A stretch of 64,000 nucleotides of DNA from Sediminicultor sp035648055. GTDB taxonomy: Bacteria; Atribacterota; Phoenicimicrobiia; Phoenicimicrobiales; Phoenicimicrobiaceae. A program made the translations under genes and the position numbers. Positions within the stretch are counted from its first letter, which is position 1; every line of letters starts with the position of its first letter. The notes below the pieces were generated by a model that had not been told where the DNA came from, ran no database searches, and saw nothing but the letters and a program-made list of their open reading frames with translations. Below, piece after piece: positions 52,990-61,036 of this stretch. The stretch is from positions 1-64,000 of the forward strand of contig DASRMF010000060.1 of assembly GCA_035648055.1 (NCBI GenBank), in the 5' to 3' direction.

Positions 52990-54312
52990 ATGAAAATATT
53001 AGGAATAATTACTGAATATAATCCTTTTCACAATGGCCATCTTTACCATCTTTTTAAAGCAAAAGAAATAACCGGGGCAGATTATGTAGTGGCAGTCATG
53101 AGCGGAAACTTTTTGCAGAGAGGAGAACCGGCAATTATAAATAAATGGGCCCGAACAAAGATGGCACTAAATGCCGGTGTTGATCTGATAATTGAGCTGC
53201 CTTTTGTTTTTTCTACTCAGGATGCAAACGGCTTTGCCTTTGGAGCAGTCAAATTACTTGATTCGCTTCAGATTATAGATTATCTATGTTTTGGCTGTGA
53301 AACTGATAATCTTGATACCCTTTACTCTGTAAGCAATTTTTTGCATATTGAACCACAGAAATATAAAGAACTGATAGTACATAATAGTAAAAACGGATAC
53401 GAATTTCCAAGGGCAAGGGCTCAGGCCTTATGTGAGTATCATAGGATATTCGGAATAGAAGGTTTAGAAAAAATATCACCTTTAGAGCTAAGTACATTAC
53501 TAAAACACCCCAATAATATTTTAGCTTTAGAATATATAAAACATCTAATAAATTTAAAGAGCAAAATCAAACCTATAGCCATAAAAAGAATAGGAGCAGG
53601 TTATCATCAAAAGAATATTAAAGGTAAAATTTCCAGTGCCACCTCTATTAGAAATGAAATACTAAATAGCTTGGGCTCCCCTAAAACCGACCTTTTTATA
53701 CTAAATGATAAAATAAAATCAACCATTCCTCAATCAGAATTTCCTATATTAGAGAAAGAATTAAGAGAAGGTAGAGGCCCTATCACCTTCGATTCTTTCC
53801 GGCAATATATTCTTGCTACCCTGAGAAAGATGCCATTGGAAGACATTTCTCATATTCAGGGAGTAACCGAGGGATTGGAAAATCGAATAAAGAAAGCATC
53901 TTTAAAATCCTGCACCGTTGAGCAATTAATTAATTCAATTAAAACCAGGAGATACACCCGTACTAAAATTCAACGCATAATCCTACACCTTATGATGAAC
54001 CTCTCTAAAAAAGATGTAAAAATATTTAATAGATGCGGACCTTTATATGCAAGGGTTTTGGGATTCTCCAGGAAAGGGAAAACTCTATTAAGAACCATTA
54101 AAAAAATTTCTTCTACACCATTAATCAGTAAATTATCAAATTATTTAAGGCAAACAATCTCTGAGGAAAATAACAATGTTCGAAATAGATTAATTAAGAT
54201 GCTCGAACATGACATTCTTGCTACTGATATATATGTTCTTGCTAATGAAAAAGCAGAAGATAGGGTGGCTAGACTTGATTTTACCCACAAAATAGTAATA
54301 AAAAAAGACTAG
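52990..54312 (+). CDS. tmcAL: tRNA(Met) cytidine acetate ligase TmcAL (YlbM)
   Basis: Forms N4-acetylcytidine at the wobble base of elongator tRNA-Met from acetate and ATP. The nucleotidyltransferase motif lies in ITEYNPFHNGHLYHL, followed by VMSGNFLQRGEPAI and NKWARTKMALNAGVDLIIELPF; a helical tRNA-binding C-terminal part follows. 440 residues, somewhat longer than Bacillus YlbM. It is one of only two clear plus-strand protein genes and is divergent from pta-ackA, whose product acetate is its substrate. Confidence 0.94.
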   Translation: MKILGIITEYNPFHNGHLYHLFKAKEITGADYVVAVMSGNFLQRGEPAIINKWARTKMALNAGVDLIIELPFVFSTQDANGFAFGAVKLLDSLQIIDYLCFGCETDNLDTLYSVSNFLHIEPQKYKELIVHNSKNGYEFPRARAQALCEYHRIFGIEGLEKISPLELSTLLKHPNNILALEYIKHLINLKSKIKPIAIKRIGAGYHQKNIKGKISSATSIRNEILNSLGSPKTDLFILNDKIKSTIPQSEFPILEKELREGRGPITFDSFRQYILATLRKMPLEDISHIQGVTEGLENRIKKASLKSCTVEQLINSIKTRRYTRTKIQRIILHLMMNLSKKDVKIFNRCGPLYARVLGFSRKGKTLLRTIKKISSTPLISKLSNYLRQTISEENNNVRNRLIKMLEHDILATDIYVLANEKAEDRVARLDFTHKIVIKKD

Positions 54313-54346
54313 ATTATTTCTTATCATTCATAATAATTTTTCACCT

Positions 54347-55339
54347 TTATAATTTTATTAATTTCATTATTGCATCATCAAAATCATCAACCGGAATGAT
54401 TCTAATACCATGACTGAATTTAAGAGCTTCTGGATAATTTTTTTGAGGGACTAAAAATACATCAGCTTTATGTTTTTTTGCAGATATTATTTTTTGTTTA
54501 ATTCCATCTACTTCGGTTATTCTCCCATCCATACTTAAATTACCGGTTCCGGCAACCAACAAGCTACTGCTTAGATCATTTTCGGTTAATTGATTCAATA
54601 TTTCTAAGGCAATCATCAAACCAGCAGAAGGCCCTTTTATTTTTTCTAAATTTATTTCTATTTCTAAAGGGAACCTGCATTGAAGATCTTTAGTATCAGC
54701 ATAGACACCTATCCCTATTCCTCCTGTTTCATCTTCAGCGCTAGGAAGTTCAATAAGAGAAATTGATGATGAATAAGTACTGTTATCTCTTAAAAAAGTA
54801 ATTCTAACTATTTGGCTTGAATTATAACTTCTAATAATTTCTGAAAATTCTTCCAGAGTATAAACCGGTTGCTCGTCAATTTTTGTAATCACGTCACCCG
54901 ATAATAATTTATTTTTTGCCGAACTGTTATCCAATATTCCGTTAATCAATATTCCTCTTCCAGATATTTCCGGAGTATACCCTGCTTTCCTTAAAGCTAC
55001 AACTTTAGAATTCATCTGGCTTTCCTGCATTAATTTTTCCATTATATTAGTATGATCTTTTTTAGCTATATTCAATAATGTTTCATCATCTCTATTTTTT
55101 AAATCGATATTAGGATCAAAAAAACCATAAAGATATAATAACAAATTTGCTTTTATTATGGCAGTTGAAGTGAGCAGAAATTGGCCTTTAGCGTCTTTTT
55201 CGCCATTTTCTACCGTAATTTTTTCACTAAGATTGATGGCCTGCCCGGGGATTACCAGGTAATAGGGGGTCGGGATTAGACTAAGTAAAATTAGAAATGT
55301 GATGATAATAATTATAAAATATCTTTTGAAATAGTACAT
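54347..55339 (-). CDS. SepM/YlbL-type PDZ and Lon-like membrane protease
   Basis: 330 residues. An N-terminal membrane helix (about 8-27) and LIPTPYYLVIPGQAINL are typical of YlbL; a PDZ domain (about 125-200, GRGILINGILDNSSAKNKLLSGDVIT) and a Lon-type Ser-Lys domain follow, with the serine in KGPSAGLMIAL and the lysine in DGIKQKIISAKKH. It acts outside or at the membrane on peptides or proteins. It is convergent with tmcAL and followed upstream by coaD, keeping the Bacillus ylbL-ylbM neighbourhood. Confidence 0.9.
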   Translation of the reverse strand: MYYFKRYFIIIIITFLILLSLIPTPYYLVIPGQAINLSEKITVENGEKDAKGQFLLTSTAIIKANLLLYLYGFFDPNIDLKNRDDETLLNIAKKDHTNIMEKLMQESQMNSKVVALRKAGYTPEISGRGILINGILDNSSAKNKLLSGDVITKIDEQPVYTLEEFSEIIRSYNSSQIVRITFLRDNSTYSSSISLIELPSAEDETGGIGIGVYADTKDLQCRFPLEIEINLEKIKGPSAGLMIALEILNQLTENDLSSSLLVAGTGNLSMDGRITEVDGIKQKIISAKKHKADVFLVPQKNYPEALKFSHGIRIIPVDDFDDAIMKLIKL

Positions 55340-55421
55340 TGTTTCTCTTTATTCTAAAGGTAGATTTTTACTCCGATTTAATAATAAATATTTTCTATAA
55401 AAAAACGATGGAATTGATTTG

Positions 55422-55910
55422 TTAAGCTTTTTTATTAATAAATAATGTATTTAATTTTTTCTCTACAATTTTCGGGACCAACTGGGATATGTTGCCATTT
55501 AAACTTGCTATTTCTTTAACTATACTGGAATTTAAGTAGGAATACCTGGAACAAGTAACCATAAAAATTGTTTCAATTTCCGGAGCAAGTCTTTTATTCA
55601 TTAAAGCCAATTGGGATTCATGTTCAAAATCAGAGATAGCTCTCATCCCCCTGATTATAATGTTTGCTTTATTTTTTCTCACAAAATCAGTTAACAAACC
55701 GGAAAATGACAGTACTTCAACATTTTCCAAATTCTTGGTGACCTCTTTTATCATATCTGTTCTTTCTTGGGCTGAAAACAAAGTTGATTTTTTAGAATCG
55801 ACTGCTACTGCTACTATTAATTTATCAATAATTTTTGTGGTTCTTTCAATAATGTTTAGATGGCCATTAGTAACAGGATCAAAACTACCTGGATAAACAG
55901 CTATTTTCAT
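55422..55910 (-). CDS. coaD: Phosphopantetheine adenylyltransferase
   Basis: Fourth step of coenzyme A synthesis. The 162-residue protein has the T/HxGH site in YPGSFDPVTNGHLNIIERT, the IIRGMRAISDFEHESQLALMN block, and the C-terminal SSIVKEIASLNGNISQLVP. It lies between rsmD and the YlbL-type protease as in Bacillota. CoA and ACP pathways thus share the window. Confidence 0.97.
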   Translation of the reverse strand: MKIAVYPGSFDPVTNGHLNIIERTTKIIDKLIVAVAVDSKKSTLFSAQERTDMIKEVTKNLENVEVLSFSGLLTDFVRKNKANIIIRGMRAISDFEHESQLALMNKRLAPEIETIFMVTCSRYSYLNSSIVKEIASLNGNISQLVPKIVEKKLNTLFINKKA

Positions 55911-55933
55911 TTTTCCCTCCTTAAAATACAGAC

Positions 55934-56103
55934 AGTATCGAGTATCGCGTGAAGAAAATTAGATTTCAAATTGCTAAACGTTTTATCATATGCACCCCTA
56001 ATTTTCTCTCACTTCCAATTTCTTAGCCAGTTAACTAACCAATTTATTAATTGTATACGCTCTACGCTAATTCTCCTAACCATTTAACTAGTTAACTAAT
56101 TAA
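55934..56103. repeat. 7-bp and 8-bp repeat mosaic (coaD/rsmD gap)
   Basis: GTATCGA and GTATCGC heptamers (from 55934), octamers CAGTTAAC, TAACCAAT (about 56024-56039), heptamers ATACGCT and CTACGCT (about 56054-56067), then octamers CTAACCAT, TTAACTAG and TTAACTAA running into the rsmD stop codon. Confidence 0.8.
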
Positions 56104-56657
56104 ATATTAACATATTCATAAAAAGATAGAAAGCACTCTCCGTATCTTCTTTGATTATTTAACCTCAAATTAGCTAATTTTTCCATAATTTTTTCCTTTT
56201 TGTAATGTTGAGCAATCACCAAACCATTGTGCCTCAATATAGGGAATTTTGATATCTCTAATAGAGATATGTTTACCAGTCCTTTGTCGTAAGGAGGGTC
56301 AAGAAAGATAAAATCCAATAAATAATTTTTTTTAGCTAATAGTTTTAAACCGGACAAAAAATCTATCTTGTAAATTATAGCATTTTGGCTATTTTCTGTT
56401 TTTTCTAAATTATCTTTTATAATTTTTATGCATTTTTGTTCTTTTTCAATAAAGATTGCTTTTTTTGCTCCCCTGCTTAAGGCTTCGATTCCTACTGCAC
56501 CGGTGCCTGCAAATAGATCTAAAAAACAGGTTTCATTGACAGATGTTCCTAAAATATCAAATAAAGCTTCCCTCACCTTTTCAGAAGTAGGACGAACAGA
56601 TAAATCCTTAGGCGATTTTAATATATTACCCTTATTTTTTCCAGCAACAATTCTCAT
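56100..56657 (-). CDS. rsmD: 16S rRNA (guanine(966)-N(2))-methyltransferase
   Basis: SAM-dependent rRNA methyltransferase of 185 residues. MRIVAGKNKGNILKSP and RPTSEKVREALFDIL open the protein; CFLDLFAGTGAVGIEALSRGA is the SAM site; FIFLDPPYDKGL is the catalytic motif. GAGGTG lies five bases before the ATG. It is first in the rsmD-coaD run. Confidence 0.96.
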   Translation of the reverse strand: MRIVAGKNKGNILKSPKDLSVRPTSEKVREALFDILGTSVNETCFLDLFAGTGAVGIEALSRGAKKAIFIEKEQKCIKIIKDNLEKTENSQNAIIYKIDFLSGLKLLAKKNYLLDFIFLDPPYDKGLVNISLLEISKFPILRHNGLVIAQHYKKEKIMEKLANLRLNNQRRYGECFLSFYEYVNI

Positions 56658-57002
56658 AATTTCACCTCAACTCGTATTGCGTATCGAGTATCGTGTAGTA
56701 GTTATTCAATTACCCTGTCAGCAAGTCAAATTAGTTTTTAGTTACTGGTTTTTAGTTTTTAGTTGTTAGTTTTAGATAAAGAAATCAATTTACGATTTTC
56801 GGTTTTCTTAACCAACTATCCAACTATACATGCTATCTGCTATTTTTCTTAATGCAATGCTCGATACGCGATACGCGATACGAAATTGGCTTCTGAATTC
56901 TGACTGCTGGCTCCCTTATTCTTTCTTCTTCTTCTTCTTCTTCTTCTTCTTCTTTCCTTAACTAATTAACCGGGTAACCAAATAACCAGCTAACCAAATG
57001 TC
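56658..57002. repeat. Long repeat mosaic with (TTC)10 (rsmD/rpmB gap)
   Basis: Successive blocks: GTATTGC, GTATCGA, GTATCGT heptamers (56678-56698); TTTTTAG-type heptamers, five units (56735-56769); CCAACTAT octamers (about 56809-56826); GATACGC heptamers, two perfect and one variant (56862-56882); TTCTGAA, TTCTGAC, TGCTGGC (56891-56911); ten perfect TTC triplets (56923-56952); five octamers ending AACCAA/AACTAA (56958-56997). No gene in this stretch. Confidence 0.9.
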
Positions 57003-57021
57003 GTGAATTTTAAATAATTAC

Positions 57022-57051
57022 TTGCCAAGACTTCATATAATATGATAAAAT
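57022..57051 (+). promoter_or_regulatory. Promoter of rpmB
   Basis: TTGCCA (57022-57027) and TAAAAT (57046-57051) are 18 bases apart, with TG one base before the -10. The rpmB ATG follows about 45 bases downstream, with GGAGG in between. Confidence 0.6.
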
Positions 57052-57096
57052 AGCTACTGTTAAATATTTTTTATAACTAACAGGAGGAAATATAAA

Positions 57097-57285
57097 ATGG
57101 CAAAATGTGATATTTGCGGTAAAGGTCCGCAATTTGGCAATAAAATAAGCCACTCTCATAGAGTTACTAAAAGAATGTGGCATCCCAATCTTCAAAAAAT
57201 AAAAGTTAATATTGATTCTACCGTAAAAAGAATTAATGTCTGCGCTAAATGCTTAAAGGCCGGCAAAGTAAAGAAAAGTGCTTAA
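57097..57285 (+). CDS. rpmB: 50S ribosomal protein L28
   Basis: 62-residue ribosomal protein of the zinc-binding (C+) type, with CDICGKGP at the start and CAKCLKAGK near the end providing four cysteines; NKISHSHRVTKRMWHPNLQ is the family core. Strong GGAGG ribosome-binding site. It is alone on the plus strand and its stop codon overlaps that of ispH, which converges on it. Confidence 0.96.
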   Translation: MAKCDICGKGPQFGNKISHSHRVTKRMWHPNLQKIKVNIDSTVKRINVCAKCLKAGKVKKSA

Positions 57286-58124
57286 CCATACCATTCTTTA
57301 AGTTTATCAATAATTTCATTAGTTATCCAATCAGGAGTAGAGGCACCACTGGTAATTCCAACTTTATCTTTAGGATGAAACCATTTATATTTTAGTTGGT
57401 TTTTAGTTTCTATATGATAGGTCTTTACTCCCTGATTCTTACTTATTTCTGCTAATCGGGTTGTATTCGCGCTTTCCTTTCCTCCGATCACCAACATCAC
57501 ATCTACTTCACTCGCTAACTCAAGTACGCTTTTTTGTCTTTCTGTTGTAGATTTACATATTGTATTAAATATTCTTAATTCCTCAGCTCTGTTTAACAAA
57601 GAAGATGCCAATTTATAAAAATCATAAACATTTTTGGTGGTTTGAGATATAAAACCAATTTTTTTCTTTGTAGTTATTCTCTCTACCTCGTGAATTGAAT
57701 TTACCACTAAAGCATTATTTTGAATCGTATCCAATAAACCTATTACTTCCGGATGTTTTTTATCCCCATAAATAACTATAAAATAATCCTTTTTGTATAA
57801 ACGGTTTACTATCTTTTGGGCTTTTCTAACATATGGACAGGTAGTATCAACTACAGATAATTTTTTTTGGTAGGCCTTTTTAAGGATTGTGGGAGAAATA
57901 CCGTGCGCCCTAGTTATAATCGTGCTTTCTTTCAGAACTTCATCTAAATTATTTGCTATCTTTACTCCCTTTTTTGTAAAATATTCTATAACCTGGGGAT
58001 TGTTTATTATTGATCCCAGCATATAAAGATTATCTTTTCTTTCTTTTAAGGCATTTTTTGCTAAGTTTACAGATTTTTTAACTCCGAAACAAAACCCCAT
58101 TTTTTTAGATAATATTATTTTCAA
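57282..58124 (-). CDS. ispH: 4-hydroxy-3-methylbut-2-enyl diphosphate reductase
   Basis: Last step of the MEP pathway, a [4Fe-4S] enzyme yielding IPP and DMAPP. The three cluster cysteines are in GFCFGVKKS (Cys12), TTCPYVRK and TICKSTTERQ; the catalytic glutamate region and SGASTPDWI close the protein. 280 residues. It starts at TTG (58124) with GAGG nine bases upstream and overlaps the end of cmk by 20 bases. Not fused to ribosomal protein S1, unlike some clostridial enzymes. Confidence 0.96.
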   Translation of the reverse strand: MKIILSKKMGFCFGVKKSVNLAKNALKERKDNLYMLGSIINNPQVIEYFTKKGVKIANNLDEVLKESTIITRAHGISPTILKKAYQKKLSVVDTTCPYVRKAQKIVNRLYKKDYFIVIYGDKKHPEVIGLLDTIQNNALVVNSIHEVERITTKKKIGFISQTTKNVYDFYKLASSLLNRAEELRIFNTICKSTTERQKSVLELASEVDVMLVIGGKESANTTRLAEISKNQGVKTYHIETKNQLKYKWFHPKDKVGITSGASTPDWITNEIIDKLKEWYG

Positions 58125-58830
58125 TTTGTTTTTCCTCTGTCTTTTTTTTGCTTTTTATTATCTTTAAAATCTCATCTTTAACTTCCTCAATGCTTTTTTC
58201 TGTAGAATCTATAAGAATAGCATCTTTTGCCCTAATCAAAGGAGCATATTTTCTCTTGCTGTCGATTTTATCTCTCTGTACTATCTGTTTCTTAACTTCT
58301 TCATAATCCAAATTATAACCTTTATCTATAAGTTCTTTATATCTCCTCTTAATTCTTTCCTCCTCAGAAGCAGTAAAATATAATTTTAAATCTGCTTTTG
58401 GTAAAATTACCGAACCTATATCTCTACCTTCCATTACAATATTCCCTTTTTTGGCTAATTTTCTCTGTAAATGAATTAACTGTTTTCTTATTTTGGGTAG
58501 TCTAGCTATTTGAGAAACATTTCGATCAATTTTTGGATCGCGTATTTTTTCAGTTACATCTTCTTCGTCAACAAAGATATGGTAATAATCTTTCAAACTA
58601 TTAGTATTTGTTTTTTTGATAGTTATGCAGGTGTTTGAAACTATATCGGAAATCATATTTTCATCGTTTATGTCAATATTATTTTTTAAAACTTTCCAGG
58701 TTATCGCCCGGTAAATTGCTCCTGTATCAATATATGTATGGCCCAATTCACGAGCAATTAATTTACCCATAGTACTCTTACCTACGGCAGCCGGTCCATC
58801 TATTGCGATTATTAAACCATTTTTTTTCAT
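58105..58830 (-). CDS. cmk: Cytidylate kinase
   Basis: Phosphorylates CMP and dCMP. IAIDGPAAVGKSTMGKLIA is the P-loop, followed by YIDTGAIYRAITW, VVMEGRDIGSVI-like block (IVMEGRDIGSVILPKADLK) and a C-terminal DSTEKSIEEV. The ATG at 58830 gives 241 residues; the frame stays open to 58950, but the 40 extra residues are translated from 8-bp and 7-bp repeats and should be ignored. It sits between rluB and ispH. Confidence 0.95.
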   Translation of the reverse strand: MKKNGLIIAIDGPAAVGKSTMGKLIARELGHTYIDTGAIYRAITWKVLKNNIDINDENMISDIVSNTCITIKKTNTNSLKDYYHIFVDEEDVTEKIRDPKIDRNVSQIARLPKIRKQLIHLQRKLAKKGNIVMEGRDIGSVILPKADLKLYFTASEEERIKRRYKELIDKGYNLDYEEVKKQIVQRDKIDSKRKYAPLIRAKDAILIDSTEKSIEEVKDEILKIIKSKKKTEEKQIENNII

Positions 58831-58835
58831 AAATT

Positions 58836-59019
58836 TATCAATTCTCCAATTAACTAATGAACCAATTCTCCAATTTACCGATTGACTAACAATGGATGTA
58901 ATGTGTAATATGTGATAAGTAACATGTAATAAGTAACCGTTTTTACACATTCATAAATATAATCTTATTACTCATTACACATTACTTATTACTGTATTTT
59001 ATACTCGATACTGTATACT
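58836..59019. repeat. Largest composite 8-bp/7-bp tandem repeat array (cmk/rluB gap)
   Basis: Seven octamers (58836-58891; TATCAATT, CTCCAATT twice, AACCAATT, TACCGATT) are followed by six GTAAT-type heptamers (58898-58939), a 24-base AT-rich spacer, and eight heptamers of opposite sense (58964-59019; CTTATTA, CTCATTA, CACATTA, then TTATACT, CGATACT, GTATACT). The last unit ends two bases before the rluB stop codon. The opposed heptamer runs can fold into a long imperfect hairpin. Confidence 0.92.
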
Positions 59020-59020
59020 G

Positions 59021-59746
59021 CTAAACAATTTTCTTCAGACTTTTAATTTCTTCTTTATTTAAATACCTATACTCTCCCGGTTTCACGTCCTTTAAGGAAA
59101 TAGGACCTGTCTGAATTCTTCTCAGTTTTAAGACAAAATGTCCAATGAATTCAGCCATTTTTCTAATCTGTCTTTTCTTTCCTTCTTTTATTTTTATTTT
59201 TAATATGGCATTTCCGTTAATAGTGTTTAACAAGTAAATACTGCAGGGAGACAACTTATAATTGTTTTTTAAAGTTACTCCTTTTGATAAAAATTTTAAT
59301 TTTTCAGAGGAAGGGATCCCTTTTAATTTAACAATGTAAACTTTTTCTACTTCTTTTGATGGATGAGTTAAGGCGTAGGTCAACTCACCGTCATTAGTAA
59401 AGATTAATAATCCTTCAGAATCATAATCTAATCGACCAACCGGATGCACTCTTTCTTTTACGTCTTTCAGTAAATCCATCACTGTCTTTCTGCCAAAAGG
59501 GTCAGATAAAGAAGTCAAATAACCTTTAGGCTTATTTAGCAATATATAACTATAATGCTTATCCTCTTTATATTTTACTAATTTATCATCAACTTTAATA
59601 ATATCTTTTTGAGGATCAACCTTAGTTCCCAACTCAGTAACGACAAAGTTATTTACCTCAACTCGACCCTGAAGGATAAGTTCTTCACATTTTCTCCGGG
59701 AAGCAATCCCTGCTCCCGCCAAATATTTTTGTAATCTTTCAATCAT
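59021..59746 (-). CDS. rluB: Pseudouridine synthase RluB family
   Basis: 23S rRNA pseudouridine synthase of 241 residues. An N-terminal S4 RNA-binding domain (RLQKYLAGAGIASRRKCEELI) precedes the catalytic domain with VHPVGRLDYDSEGLLIFTNDGEL, where the Asp is the nucleophile, and GKKRQIRKMAEFIGH. It lies one base after scpB, as in Bacillota (ypuL). Could modify 23S or 16S sites; RluB is the best match by context. Confidence 0.92.
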   Translation of the reverse strand: MIERLQKYLAGAGIASRRKCEELILQGRVEVNNFVVTELGTKVDPQKDIIKVDDKLVKYKEDKHYSYILLNKPKGYLTSLSDPFGRKTVMDLLKDVKERVHPVGRLDYDSEGLLIFTNDGELTYALTHPSKEVEKVYIVKLKGIPSSEKLKFLSKGVTLKNNYKLSPCSIYLLNTINGNAILKIKIKEGKKRQIRKMAEFIGHFVLKLRRIQTGPISLKDVKPGEYRYLNKEEIKSLKKIV

Positions 59747-59747
59747 G

Positions 59748-60230
59748 TTATTTAATCCCTATTTCGCTTAATTTAGGAAGATCATTAATTTTTTTTAAGC
59801 CAAAATGTATTAAAAAAAAGTCCGTAACTTTGTAAAGTAAAGGATTTCCAAGTGCTTTCTTTCTCCCGCTAATTTTTACAAATTTGTGCTTTAGTAAATT
59901 AAATAAAACCCCTGTGCAACTTACTCCCCTTATCTTTTCAATTTCTAAACGTGTTACCGGTTGATTGTAGGCAATAATAGCCAGAGTTTCAAGGGCTGCT
60001 TTAGAAATTTGATGCTTTCTTTTATTTTCTAAGATTTTTTTTACCCAGACAGAGTACTGTGGCTTGGTTCCCAGTTTATACCCACCGGCAATTTCATATA
60101 TTTTAAATGGCCTACCATCATCGTTATATTTTGAGATTAATTCATTAATAATCGGTCTACTTCTTTTTTTCTCAAGATCGGTAATCTCTTTTATCTTGTC
60201 AAGGGTTAATGGATTATTATATACCAGCAA
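59748..60230 (-). CDS. scpB: Segregation and condensation protein B
   Basis: Winged-helix partner of ScpA in the SMC complex. Two winged-helix units are visible, with NPLTLDKIKEIT near the start and ISKAALETLAIIAYNQPVTRLEIEKIRGVSC in the middle. The annotated start is a TTG at 60230, but conserved-looking sequence (NIIECLL) continues upstream in frame with no ATG, GTG or TTG; GGAG lies before two AUA codons there, so the true start may be upstream and non-standard. Lies 11 bases after scpA. Confidence 0.9.
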   Translation of the reverse strand: MLVYNNPLTLDKIKEITDLEKKRSRPIINELISKYNDDGRPFKIYEIAGGYKLGTKPQYSVWVKKILENKRKHQISKAALETLAIIAYNQPVTRLEIEKIRGVSCTGVLFNLLKHKFVKISGRKKALGNPLLYKVTDFFLIHFGLKKINDLPKLSEIGIK

Positions 60231-60241
60231 TAAGCATTCTA

Positions 60242-61036
60242 TTATATTGCTCCATTTTGAATTGTTTCTTGATTTTTCTTTAACTTTAAAGCATCTCCTT
60301 TCAAATTGAACATTATCCTATCAAAGTTTTTCTTCTGATAACATCTTATCTTTTTTAAATATATAAGTTCTAATAAAGAAAGAAAAATAACAATAATTTC
60401 TAACTTACTCTGAGCCCTTTCCATGAAATAATCGAAAGATAATCCTTCTTTACTGCCCTTCAACAGATTAATTATTTCTTTCATCTTGGAAGCGGTAGTA
60501 AAAATCCTTTTTTTAAAGGGTATAAAATCTTCTTTCTTTGTATTCTGTAATACTTTATCCAAAGAAGTTAAAAGATCTGCTAAATCAACTTTCTGAATTT
60601 CTACACCATCTTCTTTATCATTGTTTTCTATCGCCGGAAAATAGATATTATTTTGGGTCCCTTCCCTTTCCTTTAAATATTTGACCACTTTTTGAAATTT
60701 ATCATATTCCTGAAGATATGCCTCTTTTTCTTTTGAAATCATAAAATCATTATATTCATCATCTTCCTCTTCATTGGTTTTAACTTCCAGTTTAGGAAGA
60801 AGATTTTCTGATTTTATTTTTAATATTAGCGCTATTTCAGCAATGGTTTTACCGGTAATGCTCAGATCAATAGTACTCTTGTTTTGAATAACATATTTTA
60901 AATATTGATCTATTATTTCAGTAACAGGTACCTCTTCAATATCTATGATGTCTTCTTTTATATTTCTCAATAATTCGTCTACAGAACTATCTAAATCATT
61001 AATATTTATCTTAAAGCCAACATCCTTATTATTCAT
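60242..61036 (-). CDS. scpA: Segregation and condensation protein A
   Basis: Kleisin that bridges the SMC heads. 264 residues with an N-terminal helical part (DSSVDELLRNIKEDIIDIEEVPVTEIIDQYLKYV), an acidic linker (about residues 85-160) and a C-terminal winged helix containing KLEIIVIFLSLLELIYLKKIRCYQ. It overlaps trpS by eight bases and is followed by scpB. Acts with SMC encoded near 40 kb. Confidence 0.93.
   Translation of the reverse strand: MNNKDVGFKININDLDSSVDELLRNIKEDIIDIEEVPVTEIIDQYLKYVIQNKSTIDLSITGKTIAEIALILKIKSENLLPKLEVKTNEEEDDEYNDFMISKEKEAYLQEYDKFQKVVKYLKEREGTQNNIYFPAIENNDKEDGVEIQKVDLADLLTSLDKVLQNTKKEDFIPFKKRIFTTASKMKEIINLLKGSKEGLSFDYFMERAQSKLEIIVIFLSLLELIYLKKIRCYQKKNFDRIMFNLKGDALKLKKNQETIQNGAI

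Noticed and set aside
58831..58950. N-terminal extension of cytidylate kinase as a new domain
   Set aside because: The extra residues are a translation of the tandem octamer and heptamer array, and the standard start with the P-loop lies directly after.
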